Assembly: GCA_035295745.1 (NCBI GenBank)
Contig: DATGIL010000045.1
Coordinates: 9,856 to 73,855, forward strand
DNA: 64,000 bases
Reading direction: 5' to 3'
Source: JAIQFL01 sp035295745
Lineage (GTDB): Bacteria > Acidobacteriota > Terriglobia > Bryobacterales > Bryobacteraceae
Made by a program: the position numbers and the translations under genes. Shown one piece after another: positions 24,014 to 31,388 of this stretch (the first letter of the stretch is position 1; every line of letters starts with the position of its first letter). The notes beneath the pieces were generated by a model, which ran no database searches, was not told where the DNA came from, and saw only the letters and a program-made list of their open reading frames with translations.

Positions 24014-24243
24014 ACGTGCCATTCATTCTCACAATCCGGGAGCGCAACAATTCGTGGGCGGGGCGGTCTCCCGCTGTCAGCGAACATGCCAACCGTGAAG
24101 AAGCAGAAGCAGCGCTGCGGGAATACGTTGAACAGAATTGGGATGCAGAGATGGACACGGAGCGGCCTGACGATCCAGAAGACATGGTGCAGGAGTATTT
24201 TGAGCAAGTGCTTGAAGCCTACGAGATTCTGGAGACTGCGTGA
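24010..24243 (+). CDS. Small acidic hypothetical protein
   Basis: A protein of about 75-77 residues, strongly acidic in its second half (EMDTERPDDPEDMVQEYFEQ). FILTIRERNNSWAGRSPAVS and ANREEAEAALREYVEQNW precede this. The start is a TTG at 24010 overlapping the previous stop, or a GTG at 24016. Acidic small proteins next to restriction genes can mimic DNA, but this is speculation. No family recognised. Confidence 0.5.
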   Translation: MNVPFILTIRERNNSWAGRSPAVSEHANREEAEAALREYVEQNWDAEMDTERPDDPEDMVQEYFEQVLEAYEILETA

Positions 24244-24476
24244 TGGGAAGGTACAAGCATGGCGATTTTGTGAAGGTGGAGATTCGAGATGAAGCCAGCG
24301 GAGAGAGCGAATGGCTTTGGGTTCTGGTAGACGATTCCGACGATGAGCGGCGGTTGGTGTTCGGGAAGTTGGACAACGAGCCAATCGTCCTCACGGACAT
24401 GCGACTTGGGATGGAACTGGCGGTCAGCTACGACAATATCCGGGACCACCGGACGGCAACATCCTTCAAACAGTGA
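24243..24476 (+). CDS. Small hypothetical protein, DUF2314/DUF2185-like in style
   Basis: A 77-residue acidic protein: YKHGDFVKVEIRDEASGESE, WLWVLVDDSDDERRLVFGKL, then VLTDMRLGMELAVSYDNI. The DFVKVE, then W-V-x-V, then GxLxNEP order is reminiscent of small DUF2314-type domains, but I am not sure. The ATG at 24243 overlaps the previous stop by one base (TGATG), and its stop overlaps the GTG of the methyltransferase gene. Confidence 0.5.
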   Translation: MGRYKHGDFVKVEIRDEASGESEWLWVLVDDSDDERRLVFGKLDNEPIVLTDMRLGMELAVSYDNIRDHRTATSFKQ

Positions 24477-25645
24477 GTGCAGGGAACAGAGAGAGGCGAA
24501 CCAGCGTGCGAACAGGCTCAAGGAAGATCGTTAAGACGCCGATAAGCAAAAATGTGAAGAAGCGGCTGAAAATCGTGGAGCGTCCTCCGGTGCTGTTCCC
24601 GGAGATGAGCGAGAATCCGTGGTTCCCTGGACCCAGGAAGTTGGCGGAAAAGTATCGCCAAAAGATGAGCGGTTTAACCACGCTCGAACTCTGCGCCGGT
24701 GGTGGCGGTCAGGCTCTTGGCTACGAACAGGCAGGAATCGACCACGCTGGCCTTGTCGAACTCGACAAACACGCTTGCGCCACGCTCTGCCTCAACCGGC
24801 CTGGATGGAGAGTCATCGAGCACGATTTGACGAAAGACGATCCGGCCAAGTTCAACCCGGCTGACTTCGTTGGTGTGGACATCATCTCTGGCGGGTTGCC
24901 GTGCCCTCCATTCTCTGTCGCCGGGAAGCAGTTGGGCAAAAAGGACGAGCGCAACCTGTTCCCGGCCATGATTCAGCTTGTTGACCAGATCCGGCCAAAG
25001 GCAGTCATGATCGAGAACGTCCGGGGCATCTACGAAGCGATCTTCCGTGACTACCGCCTCTACATCTGCGGTGAGCTTCGCAAATTCGGATACGAAACCG
25101 GATGGCGGCTGATGAACGCTTCCGGTTTCGGCGTTCCGCAGTTGCGCCCACGAGTCGTATTCGTTGCCCTCCGCCACGAATACAAGGATCACTTCTACTG
25201 GCCGGAAGAATCGAAGGGTGATCCACCCAAAGTTGGAGAGAAGCTATACCAATTGATGAAGGCAAACGGCTGGAAAGGGGCAGACGCTTGGAAAGAGTTG
25301 GCAGACGAAATAGCTCCTACCATCGTTGGTGGCTCTCACAAACATGGCGGACCTGATCTTGGTCCGACGAGAGCGAGACGAGCATGGGCAACGTTGGGCG
25401 TCGATGGAATTGGAATCGCCAACGATGCGCCTGGACCGGATTTTCCAATCGACGGAATGCCCAAACTGACGGTTCAAATGGTCGCACTGCTCCAAGGCTT
25501 CCCACCGGAATGGCATTTCAGCGGCGGTAAAACGGCAGCGTACAGGCAGGTAGGCAATGCGTTTCCACCGCCGTTTGCGAAGGCGGTTGCAGAGAGTTTG
25601 CGTCAGTGCTTGTCAGTGAAACGTCTAGTGCAGGTAGTTGGATGA
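24473..25645 (+). CDS. DNA (cytosine-5) methyltransferase
   Basis: A 390-residue C5 methyltransferase. Visible motifs in order: I, LELCAGGGGQALGYEQAG (near residue 70, AdoMet binding); IV, GGLPCPPFS (near 140, catalytic Cys); VI, ENVRG (near 182); VIII, QLRPRVVFVA; X, QVGNAFPPPFAKA (near 360). The target-recognition region between VIII and X is of moderate length. The GTG at 24473 overlaps the upstream stop; a later ATG at 24665 just before motif I is possible but would leave a bare domain. It overlaps the NgoMIV-like gene by ATGA, so it protects DNA from that enzyme, presumably by methylating the same site. Confidence 0.93.
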   Translation: MSAGNRERRTSVRTGSRKIVKTPISKNVKKRLKIVERPPVLFPEMSENPWFPGPRKLAEKYRQKMSGLTTLELCAGGGGQALGYEQAGIDHAGLVELDKHACATLCLNRPGWRVIEHDLTKDDPAKFNPADFVGVDIISGGLPCPPFSVAGKQLGKKDERNLFPAMIQLVDQIRPKAVMIENVRGIYEAIFRDYRLYICGELRKFGYETGWRLMNASGFGVPQLRPRVVFVALRHEYKDHFYWPEESKGDPPKVGEKLYQLMKANGWKGADAWKELADEIAPTIVGGSHKHGGPDLGPTRARRAWATLGVDGIGIANDAPGPDFPIDGMPKLTVQMVALLQGFPPEWHFSGGKTAAYRQVGNAFPPPFAKAVAESLRQCLSVKRLVQVVG

Positions 25646-26562
25646 CCGAAAGGCCAGAAGCTCTATTCAAGACGGCAAGGCGGCGATTCCACGCAGTTCT
25701 GCAAGAAAGAGTACTCAGACTCGACAAGGGCGTTCTGAGCAACGCTGACAAGGGGAACAAAGCAAGCAAGGCGATTGCCCTTGGAATTGCGAGACGCATT
25801 GGGCTGAATACTCCGGGTGTGAAGTTGAAGGGCCAGACTGCCGGTAATGAATTTGAAATCGCCACGGCCCTTTTTGTTCGGGAGACCTTCCTTAAGCTCA
25901 ATCACCTGCGTCCAGGCGACTGGATGGTCCAGAAGATCGGTGAGAAACCAACCGAAGAGGACAAGCCAGTGAAGAGAAAGGAAGTCGTAAAGGATTTCAA
26001 GAGGCTGATCAAAATCGCACAATTCGAGCAATACCGGCATCTGATCGCAATAGCAAAAGCTGCTAGTGAGAATTCCGAACTAGCAGCTTCGCTTGGAAGC
26101 GACTACATCATCAAACCTGACGTGGTGATCTTCCGACAGTTGGTAAGCGATGATGAGATCAACTGTGATGTCCCGCTGGTCGATAACTCTGTGGCATTGA
26201 TGTCCAGTTTGCGGAAGAGCAACGGAGGATCGCCACTACTTCATGCCAGCGTATCCTGCAAGTTGACGATTCGCAGTGACCGTTCACAGAACTCACGTTC
26301 GGAAGCACTCAACCTGATCCGAAACCGCCGTGGTAAGCTCCCGCATGTAGTAGTCGTGACTGGCGAACCCCTTCCTAGCCGATTGGCTTCAATCGCACTT
26401 GGCGGCGGCGATATCGACTGCGTTTACCACTTTGCGTTACCTGAATTGCGAGAAACGGTCAAAGAGTTGGGATTGTCCGATTCGGAAGAAGCCCTAAACA
26501 TTATGATCAACGGCAAGCGTCTGAAAGACATTTCAGACCTTCCTCTCGATTTGGCCGTGTGA
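25642..26562 (+). CDS. NgoMIV-like type II restriction endonuclease
   Basis: A 306-residue restriction enzyme of the NgoMIV family. The conserved region reads YIIKPDVVIFRQL (catalytic Asp near 159), then LLHASVSCKLTIRSDRSQNS (the S-x-C-K active-site element near 203), then NRRGKLPHVVVVTGEPLPSR and GGGDIDCVYHFALPEL. NgoMIV itself cuts GCCGGC. I could not find that hexamer in the island by eye although it is frequent in the flanks, which supports the same specificity. The start at 25642 is set by the ATGA overlap with the methyltransferase gene. Confidence 0.85.
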   Translation: MTERPEALFKTARRRFHAVLQERVLRLDKGVLSNADKGNKASKAIALGIARRIGLNTPGVKLKGQTAGNEFEIATALFVRETFLKLNHLRPGDWMVQKIGEKPTEEDKPVKRKEVVKDFKRLIKIAQFEQYRHLIAIAKAASENSELAASLGSDYIIKPDVVIFRQLVSDDEINCDVPLVDNSVALMSSLRKSNGGSPLLHASVSCKLTIRSDRSQNSRSEALNLIRNRRGKLPHVVVVTGEPLPSRLASIALGGGDIDCVYHFALPELRETVKELGLSDSEEALNIMINGKRLKDISDLPLDLAV

Positions 26563-26975
26563 TGGATAAACTCACTCCAGAACGCCGCTCAGAGAACATG
26601 AGCCAAATTCGGAGTACAGGCACATCTCCTGAAATGGCAGTGCGGCGCATGGTTCATGGAATGGGGTTTCGCTACCGGCTGCACGTAGCAAAGCTCCCCG
26701 GCAAACCCGATCTTGTGTTCACTCGACTGAAGAAGATTATTGAAGTAAGAGGCTGCTTTTGGCACCAGCACGGCAAGTGCATCGACTCCCACGTCCCAAA
26801 ATCCAGGCTCGACTACTGGCTTCCCAAGCTGGAGCGCAATGTTCAACGAGATCGAGCGAACCAGCAGACGCTTCGACAGTTGGGCTGGAAAACGATGGTG
26901 ATTTGGGAATGCGAGACCGCCAATCAGAAACTAAGGAAGAGGCTGGAGAAGTTCCTGGCTAGAGACGGGTCGTAG
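26562..26975 (+). CDS. vsr: Very short patch repair endonuclease Vsr
   Basis: A 137-residue Vsr-type nuclease, normal length. It begins DKLTPERRSENMSQIRSTGT, the usual Vsr opening, then has GKPDLVFTRLKKIIEVRGCF with the catalytic Asp, FWHQH and the zinc-site Cys and His residues, and a C-terminal LGWKTMVIWECE. Vsr nicks at T:G mismatches formed when 5-methylcytosine deaminates, so it matches the C5 methyltransferase upstream. The ATG at 26562 shares one base with the previous stop. Confidence 0.93.
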   Translation: MDKLTPERRSENMSQIRSTGTSPEMAVRRMVHGMGFRYRLHVAKLPGKPDLVFTRLKKIIEVRGCFWHQHGKCIDSHVPKSRLDYWLPKLERNVQRDRANQQTLRQLGWKTMVIWECETANQKLRKRLEKFLARDGS

Positions 26976-26991
26976 TCCAGACTTCTGTACG

Positions 26992-27810
26992 CTAGTCGTC
27001 TTCGCCTTTGTTCCTGCGCTCCCGGTCCCGCTCGAAGCGCCGGATCTTGCCGGTAGGGTCTTCCGGCCACGCCTTGTAGCTGCGGAGGATGTAATCGACC
27101 TTCTTCCTGCCAGATTCGGTCTTGTAGCCGATGGTGTTGATCGCCCAACCAATCACCGGATAGCGTAGTTCCCGCAGCCGCTTGTGCCAGTCTTCCTGAT
27201 CGGCAACCACTTCGAGGATTTCAGGAGGGGTGCGCTTACCGATGCCAACGGCCTTCAACGTCTCACCAATGCGGACGTGGATGCTCTCGTGCGCCGTCAC
27301 CTTCTTCATGAAATCGTCGGTCACGTTAAGCGAGTTGAAGTACGCCTTCTTCCCGGAATTGCACGGCACGCAGATCGCCCACAGATTCTCACGATCATTG
27401 GTGCCACCCCACGCCCTTGGTTTCTTGTGATCGACCACGAGCTTGATCTCATCTTCGGCAACGGTTTTTCCACACATCTGGCAGCGGCCATGAGCGGCAT
27501 GAAGAACTTCGGCCTTGACACGGATGCTGACGTCGCCTTCGTCGGTGATGTCCTTGCGCTTGCCGCCATACCTGTAGAGTGTGACCTTCCTCGACTTTCC
27601 GTTGACGACTTGTGCGGACTCGACCGTCTTGATGATGAACCACTTCTTCAGGTCTCGTTTGCGGCGGTCCAGGTGGGTTTGATCTTCGGGCCGCAGACCT
27701 TCCCTTTCGAGTTGTTGCCGGATCTGACCACCGGAGATTCCATCGGGGAACCGCTTCATCACGTCCACGATGCGTTGGTGGATTGCGCCCGGCCTACTCG
27801 CCTTCTTCAT
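26992..27810 (-). CDS. HNH endonuclease with N-terminal winged helix
   Basis: A 272-residue protein. Residues 1-90 look like a winged helix-turn-helix (GAIHQRIVDVMKRFPDGISG, then RDLKKWFIIKTVES). An HNH nuclease follows: RCQMCGKTVAEDEIKLVVDH (a CxxC and the catalytic His), then GGTNDRENLWAICVPCN with the Asn and the second CxxC. The helical C-terminal third is unrecognised. It is convergent with vsr, 16 bases apart, and is the last gene before the right attachment site. A restriction role beside the R-M operon is likely but not proven. Confidence 0.85.
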   Translation of the reverse strand: MKKASRPGAIHQRIVDVMKRFPDGISGGQIRQQLEREGLRPEDQTHLDRRKRDLKKWFIIKTVESAQVVNGKSRKVTLYRYGGKRKDITDEGDVSIRVKAEVLHAAHGRCQMCGKTVAEDEIKLVVDHKKPRAWGGTNDRENLWAICVPCNSGKKAYFNSLNVTDDFMKKVTAHESIHVRIGETLKAVGIGKRTPPEILEVVADQEDWHKRLRELRYPVIGWAINTIGYKTESGRKKVDYILRSYKAWPEDPTGKIRRFERDRERRNKGEDD

Positions 27811-27906
27811 TTGGGGCAGTGAATGACCGGAGTCTCAGGAACAGGGCACAGCGATCTTGAAAGCAAGAGCGCCAAATCTCCTGCGTTAGCTGCACGTTCT
27901 CGACAA

Positions 27907-27959
27907 TGTGCACCGAAATGCACCGTCCAACTCCCAAAGAATAGTCGTAACCCACTGAA
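27907..27959. repeat. Candidate integrase arm sites at the right end
   Basis: AAATGCACCGT at 27916-27926 is a direct copy of 5276-5286, and the flanking TGCACC is also shared. ACCCACTGAA at 27950-27959 is the reverse complement of 5203-5212. Both lie just inside the right core repeat. Confidence 0.5.
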
Positions 27960-27964
27960 AACTA

Positions 27965-28014
27965 TGGTCGGGGCGGGGCGATTTGAACGCCCGACCCCCT
28001 GCGCCCAAGGCAGG
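27965..28014. repeat. Right attachment site, within tRNA-Pro
   Basis: A 50-bp perfect direct copy of 5129-5178. It is the anticodon stem-loop to CCA portion of the intact tRNA-Pro gene at 27965-28041. Confidence 0.92.
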
Positions 28015-28041
28015 TGCGCTACCAGGCTGCGCTACGCCCCG
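27965..28041 (-). tRNA. tRNA-Pro (anticodon TGG)
   Basis: A 77-nt cloverleaf on the minus strand: acceptor CGGGGCG paired with CGCCCCG, a D arm with GCGC stems, anticodon stem CCTGC/GCAGG with loop CTTGGGC (anticodon TGG), T arm GGGCG-TTCAAAT-CGCCC, discriminator A and an encoded CCA. It is complete although it forms the insertion target of the island. The plus-strand reading is often misannotated as a protein containing GRFERPTPCAQGR. Confidence 0.95.
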
Positions 28042-28261
28042 ATTCGCTTCGCGTTATCGCCTCCCTTTGGGCAGAGGCGGACACTCCAATCAGTCTAACA
28101 CAGCCTTCCAATCGCAAACTTCGATTTGGGCGGCGCCGCCCGAGTGTGCTACGATGTACAAGTCCCTACAGGATATCACCCAGCCGTTCTTCCTCTTGCT
28201 CGTCATGCTGTGTCCGGACCACTCCTGGGCAGCGATTCCGGTGTAGGTTGAAAGAGGAACC

Positions 28262-28378
28262 GTGATCGATTCTGACGCTCTGACCGTATTGATTCTCCTG
28301 CTGGTAGTGCTCCTCGCTTTGTTGGCGCCTCCTGGACCCGGGTCTCCATTGCCGTCACCGGTCGGTCAGCGCGGTTGA
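28262..28378 (+). CDS. Possible 38-aa single-span membrane peptide
   Basis: A GTG-started frame with AGAGGA four bases upstream. The product has one hydrophobic helix (LTVLILLLVVLLALLAP) and a proline-rich tail. It is the only candidate in the 385-base gap between tRNA-Pro and the TolB-like gene. No homologue known to me. Confidence 0.35.
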   Translation: MIDSDALTVLILLLVVLLALLAPPGPGSPLPSPVGQRG

Positions 28379-28426
28379 ATTCGTCCCCGCATTGCTCCTT
28401 GTTAGAATCGTGGGCGAGGTATTCCC

Positions 28427-29941
28427 ATGATCCGACCACTCGCCCTGATTCTCTTCTCCGCCGGACTGGCGGCCGCTCAGGGAACCGGAACCGGTGTCTT
28501 CGAGAACCACAGCGACGTCGGTGACACCCCCGTCAAAGGCAAAGTAGAATTCAACGCAAGTTCCGGCGAATACCGCATCACCGGAGGCGGCGCCAACGTC
28601 TGGGCCTACGCCGACGCGTTCCAGTTTCTGTTTCGGCGCGTGTCGGGCGATGTCACCATCACCGCCGACGTGCAGTTCGTCGGGACAGGCGCAGTCGCGC
28701 ATCGCAAGGCCATGCTCATGGTCCGCCAGAGTCTCACGCCCGATTCGCCCTATGCCGACGTCGCGCTGCATGGCGACGGTCTCACCTCCCTGCAATACCG
28801 GCCCACCGCCGCGGCGATCACCCAGGAGGTCCGTTCGACCGTGACCGGCCCCGTGCGGATCCGGCTGGAACGACATGGAAACGAATTCCAGATCTATGCC
28901 GGTAAGCCTGGCGAAGAGTTGACGCGCAGTGGCCCCGCCACCGTCGTGCTACAGGACCCGGTCTACCTGGGGCTCGGTGTCTGCTCGCACGACGCGAATA
29001 TTCTGGAGACGGCCGTCTTCTCGAATGTCCGCATCGAGCCTCCGCCCGCCCCGCAGCGCGGCCCGCAAACCCGCTATCGCAGCAAGATCTCCGTCTACGA
29101 CTTCGCCACCAAGTCCGTGCGCGTGATCTATACCGCGGACGAGACGTGGGAGGCGCCCAACTGGACTGTCGACGGCCGATACCTCTTAGTGAACTCGGGC
29201 GGCGCTCTCTACAAACTGGCGGTGGATTCGGAAGGTGCGAAGCCCGAGAAACTCGAGGTTGGTGACGATCTGCGATGCAACAACGACCACGGGTTCACCG
29301 AGGATGGCCAGACGCTGGCGTTCTCCGCATCGTCGCGAACGGCGCCCGGGTCGGAGGTCTACATCGTCTCGGCGGATGGCAAGAATCGGCGGCAGGTGAC
29401 CAACGTCCCGCCCAGTTACTTCCATGGATGGTCGCCCGATGGCAAATGGCTGGCAGTCGTCGCACAGAGGAACAACAACTTCGACTTGTTCCGTATCCCC
29501 GCCAGCGGCGGCAGTGAACAGCATCTCACTTCCGATCCGGCCTACGATGACGGCCCCGACTATTCACCCGACGGCAAATGGATCTATTTCAATTCCAATC
29601 GCGCGTCCGGCGGCTGGGATATCTGGCGGATGCCTTCCGACGGCGCCGGTCCCAACGACAGCAAGGCGGAACGCGTCACCAGCGACGAGTGGGAAGACTG
29701 GTTTCCGCATCCCTCGCCCAACGGCAAGACTCTGTTGTTCCTCTCATTTCCCAAGGGCACTACCGATCACAACGGGAAGATGAACATCCAACTGCGCATG
29801 ATGCCGATGCCCGGCAAGAAGGTAGGAACGGCGAAGCCGCAGACGGTCCTCGAATTATTCGGAGGACAAGGCACAATCAACGTGAATTCCTGGTCCCCCG
29901 ATTCGAAACGCTTCGCCTTCGTCAGCTACGAGAAGCTGTAG
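28427..29941 (+). CDS. Secreted TolB-like WD40/PD40 propeller protein with N-terminal DUF1349-like domain
   Basis: A 504-residue exported protein: an N-terminal signal peptide (LALILFSAGLAAAQ) and then a domain of about 180 residues typical of sugar-binding-like DUF1349 regions (FQFLFRRVSGDVTITADVQF). From about residue 210 come repeats of the PD40/TolB kind with SPDGKWL-type blades (HGWSPDGKWLAVVAQ, DYSPDGKWIYFNSN, SWSPDSKRFAFVS). Such propellers bind protein or carbohydrate ligands. It is convergent with the M16 gene pair, with four bases between the stops. GAGGTA precedes the ATG. Specific function unknown. Confidence 0.82.
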   Translation: MIRPLALILFSAGLAAAQGTGTGVFENHSDVGDTPVKGKVEFNASSGEYRITGGGANVWAYADAFQFLFRRVSGDVTITADVQFVGTGAVAHRKAMLMVRQSLTPDSPYADVALHGDGLTSLQYRPTAAAITQEVRSTVTGPVRIRLERHGNEFQIYAGKPGEELTRSGPATVVLQDPVYLGLGVCSHDANILETAVFSNVRIEPPPAPQRGPQTRYRSKISVYDFATKSVRVIYTADETWEAPNWTVDGRYLLVNSGGALYKLAVDSEGAKPEKLEVGDDLRCNNDHGFTEDGQTLAFSASSRTAPGSEVYIVSADGKNRRQVTNVPPSYFHGWSPDGKWLAVVAQRNNNFDLFRIPASGGSEQHLTSDPAYDDGPDYSPDGKWIYFNSNRASGGWDIWRMPSDGAGPNDSKAERVTSDEWEDWFPHPSPNGKTLLFLSFPKGTTDHNGKMNIQLRMMPMPGKKVGTAKPQTVLELFGGQGTINVNSWSPDSKRFAFVSYEKL

Positions 29942-29945
29942 CGGC

Positions 29946-31376
29946 TTAATCGACTTTCACCATCTCGAGCGGCCCGAATTTTTTCAGGATGTCGGCGATG
30001 GTGGCGTCGCCCACGGCGACGATCTGGACATTCTCGAGCGGTACGTACTTCTTTGCGACGCGCTGCACGTCCTCGGCCGTGACCGCCATGATCTTCTGCA
30101 CGTAGGTATCCCAGTAGTCTTCGGGAAAGCCGTACTCGCGCTGTTCCAGCCACCGTCCCAATACCGCCGAAGAGCTTTCCAGCCCGAGCACGAAACTGGC
30201 AGCGATCGCGCTTTTCGCATCCGCCAACTCCTCCGCGGGGACTTGCCGATCGCGGATGGCCGCGAATTGCGTAAGGATCTCGGTCAGCGCCGGTTCGGTC
30301 ATGTCAGTACGCATCTGCGTGCCCACGGTGAATTGATTCTGATTTCGTTGCGCGGTGAAATTCGAGCTGATCCCGTAGGTGTAGCCCTTCTCCTCACGCA
30401 GCACTCGGAATAAGCGCGACGAGGGCCCTCCGCCCAGAATCCGATTCAGCACCTGGCACGGGATGTAGTCGGGACTCGCGCGCTCGATGGCATGATTCGC
30501 CAGAACAATCAACGATTGCGTTGACGTGGGCCGTACTGCCAGGTATGCCTTCTTTTCGGCGATGGGCGGAAGATCGGGAAGCGCGACCGGCGCGACCGGT
30601 CCGCCCTTCCACGCGCCCAGTACCTTATTGAGCTTGGCAACGGCATCCTCCGGCGTGATGTCGCCGGCGATTCCCGCCAGATTCCCCGAAGGCACGTAGT
30701 ATTTTTTGTAATGCTCCAGGATCATATCGCGGGTCATCTGGTTCAGCGCATCTGCCGAAGGGTGCGTGTACTGGCGCGCGTCAGCTCCGTAGAGCGCCTT
30801 GCTCAAAATGTCGTTTGCCAGAAACGGAGGCTGCGACTTGGCCGCGTCCAGACTCGCGATCTGCCGCGACTTCCACCGGTCCAACTCGTCCTGCGGGAAG
30901 GTGGGATTGAGCAGCACGTCTCCCAGGATTGCCAGCGCGGCATCGAAATTCTCAGTCAAGGCACTTACCAGGACGGCCGTTTCGTTCTGCGTCGCGATGA
31001 AGCTGACCTGCGCTCCCAAATCGGCAAGACTGTCCGCGATATCCCGGGCGGCGCGAGTCTTCGTGCCGAGACGGATCAGCGCCGCGGTAGCGTCGGCGAC
31101 GCCGGGCATTCCCTTCGGATCGCGCAGAGATCCCGCGGGAAGCGCCATTCGGAACGAGATGGTGGGAGCTCGATGGCTTTCCAGGATCACCAGCCGGATG
31201 CCATTGGGGAGCTTCCGTTCCACGGGCCTGGGTAGTTTGACCTTCAGAACCTCATTCGAAATCGGAGCGCGGTTGAGCCGGACCACGCCGGCCAGAGACT
31301 GACCTGTCTGTACCGGCGGAACTTGCGTCCATGCCAGCGAGGCGGCGGCGAGAGAGAAAACCAATACTTTCGTCAT
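29946..31376 (-). CDS. M16-family peptidase-like protein, non-catalytic partner
   Basis: A 476-residue exported protein (signal peptide VLVFSLAAASLAWTQ) with the M16 fold: an N-terminal half around FRMALPAGSLRDPKGMPGVA and a C-terminal half around GGGPSSRLFRVLREEKGYTY (the R-x-Y element). The zinc motif HxxEH is absent from the N-terminal half. In many bacteria such proteins pair with an active M16 peptidase, and the next gene upstream (31389-32741) is just that, 12 bases away. The two likely form a heterodimeric periplasmic protease. Confidence 0.87.
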   Translation of the reverse strand: MTKVLVFSLAAASLAWTQVPPVQTGQSLAGVVRLNRAPISNEVLKVKLPRPVERKLPNGIRLVILESHRAPTISFRMALPAGSLRDPKGMPGVADATAALIRLGTKTRAARDIADSLADLGAQVSFIATQNETAVLVSALTENFDAALAILGDVLLNPTFPQDELDRWKSRQIASLDAAKSQPPFLANDILSKALYGADARQYTHPSADALNQMTRDMILEHYKKYYVPSGNLAGIAGDITPEDAVAKLNKVLGAWKGGPVAPVALPDLPPIAEKKAYLAVRPTSTQSLIVLANHAIERASPDYIPCQVLNRILGGGPSSRLFRVLREEKGYTYGISSNFTAQRNQNQFTVGTQMRTDMTEPALTEILTQFAAIRDRQVPAEELADAKSAIAASFVLGLESSSAVLGRWLEQREYGFPEDYWDTYVQKIMAVTAEDVQRVAKKYVPLENVQIVAVGDATIADILKKFGPLEMVKVD

Positions 31377-31388
31377 CGGTGTGGATCC

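Larger units (their letters stand above)
5129..28014. mobile_element. Integrative element (genomic island) in tRNA-Pro(TGG)
   Basis: The island is bounded by a 50-bp perfect direct repeat (5129-5178 and 27965-28014). The right copy is the 3' part of an intact tRNA-Pro gene, so insertion rebuilt the tRNA and left a copy of its 3' end at the far side. A tyrosine integrase and an excisionase-like gene sit next to the left end, the usual place. The base composition looks less G+C-rich than in the flanks and the genes are small and tightly packed. I recognised no conjugation, capsid or replication genes. The recognisable cargo is mostly nucleases and regulators, which suggests a defence island. 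Confidence 0.88.

Noticed and set aside
27823..28098. Proteins containing GRFERPTPCAQGR (also 5110-5364)
   Set aside because: They are translations through the tRNA-Pro gene and its duplicated 3' end, not genes.
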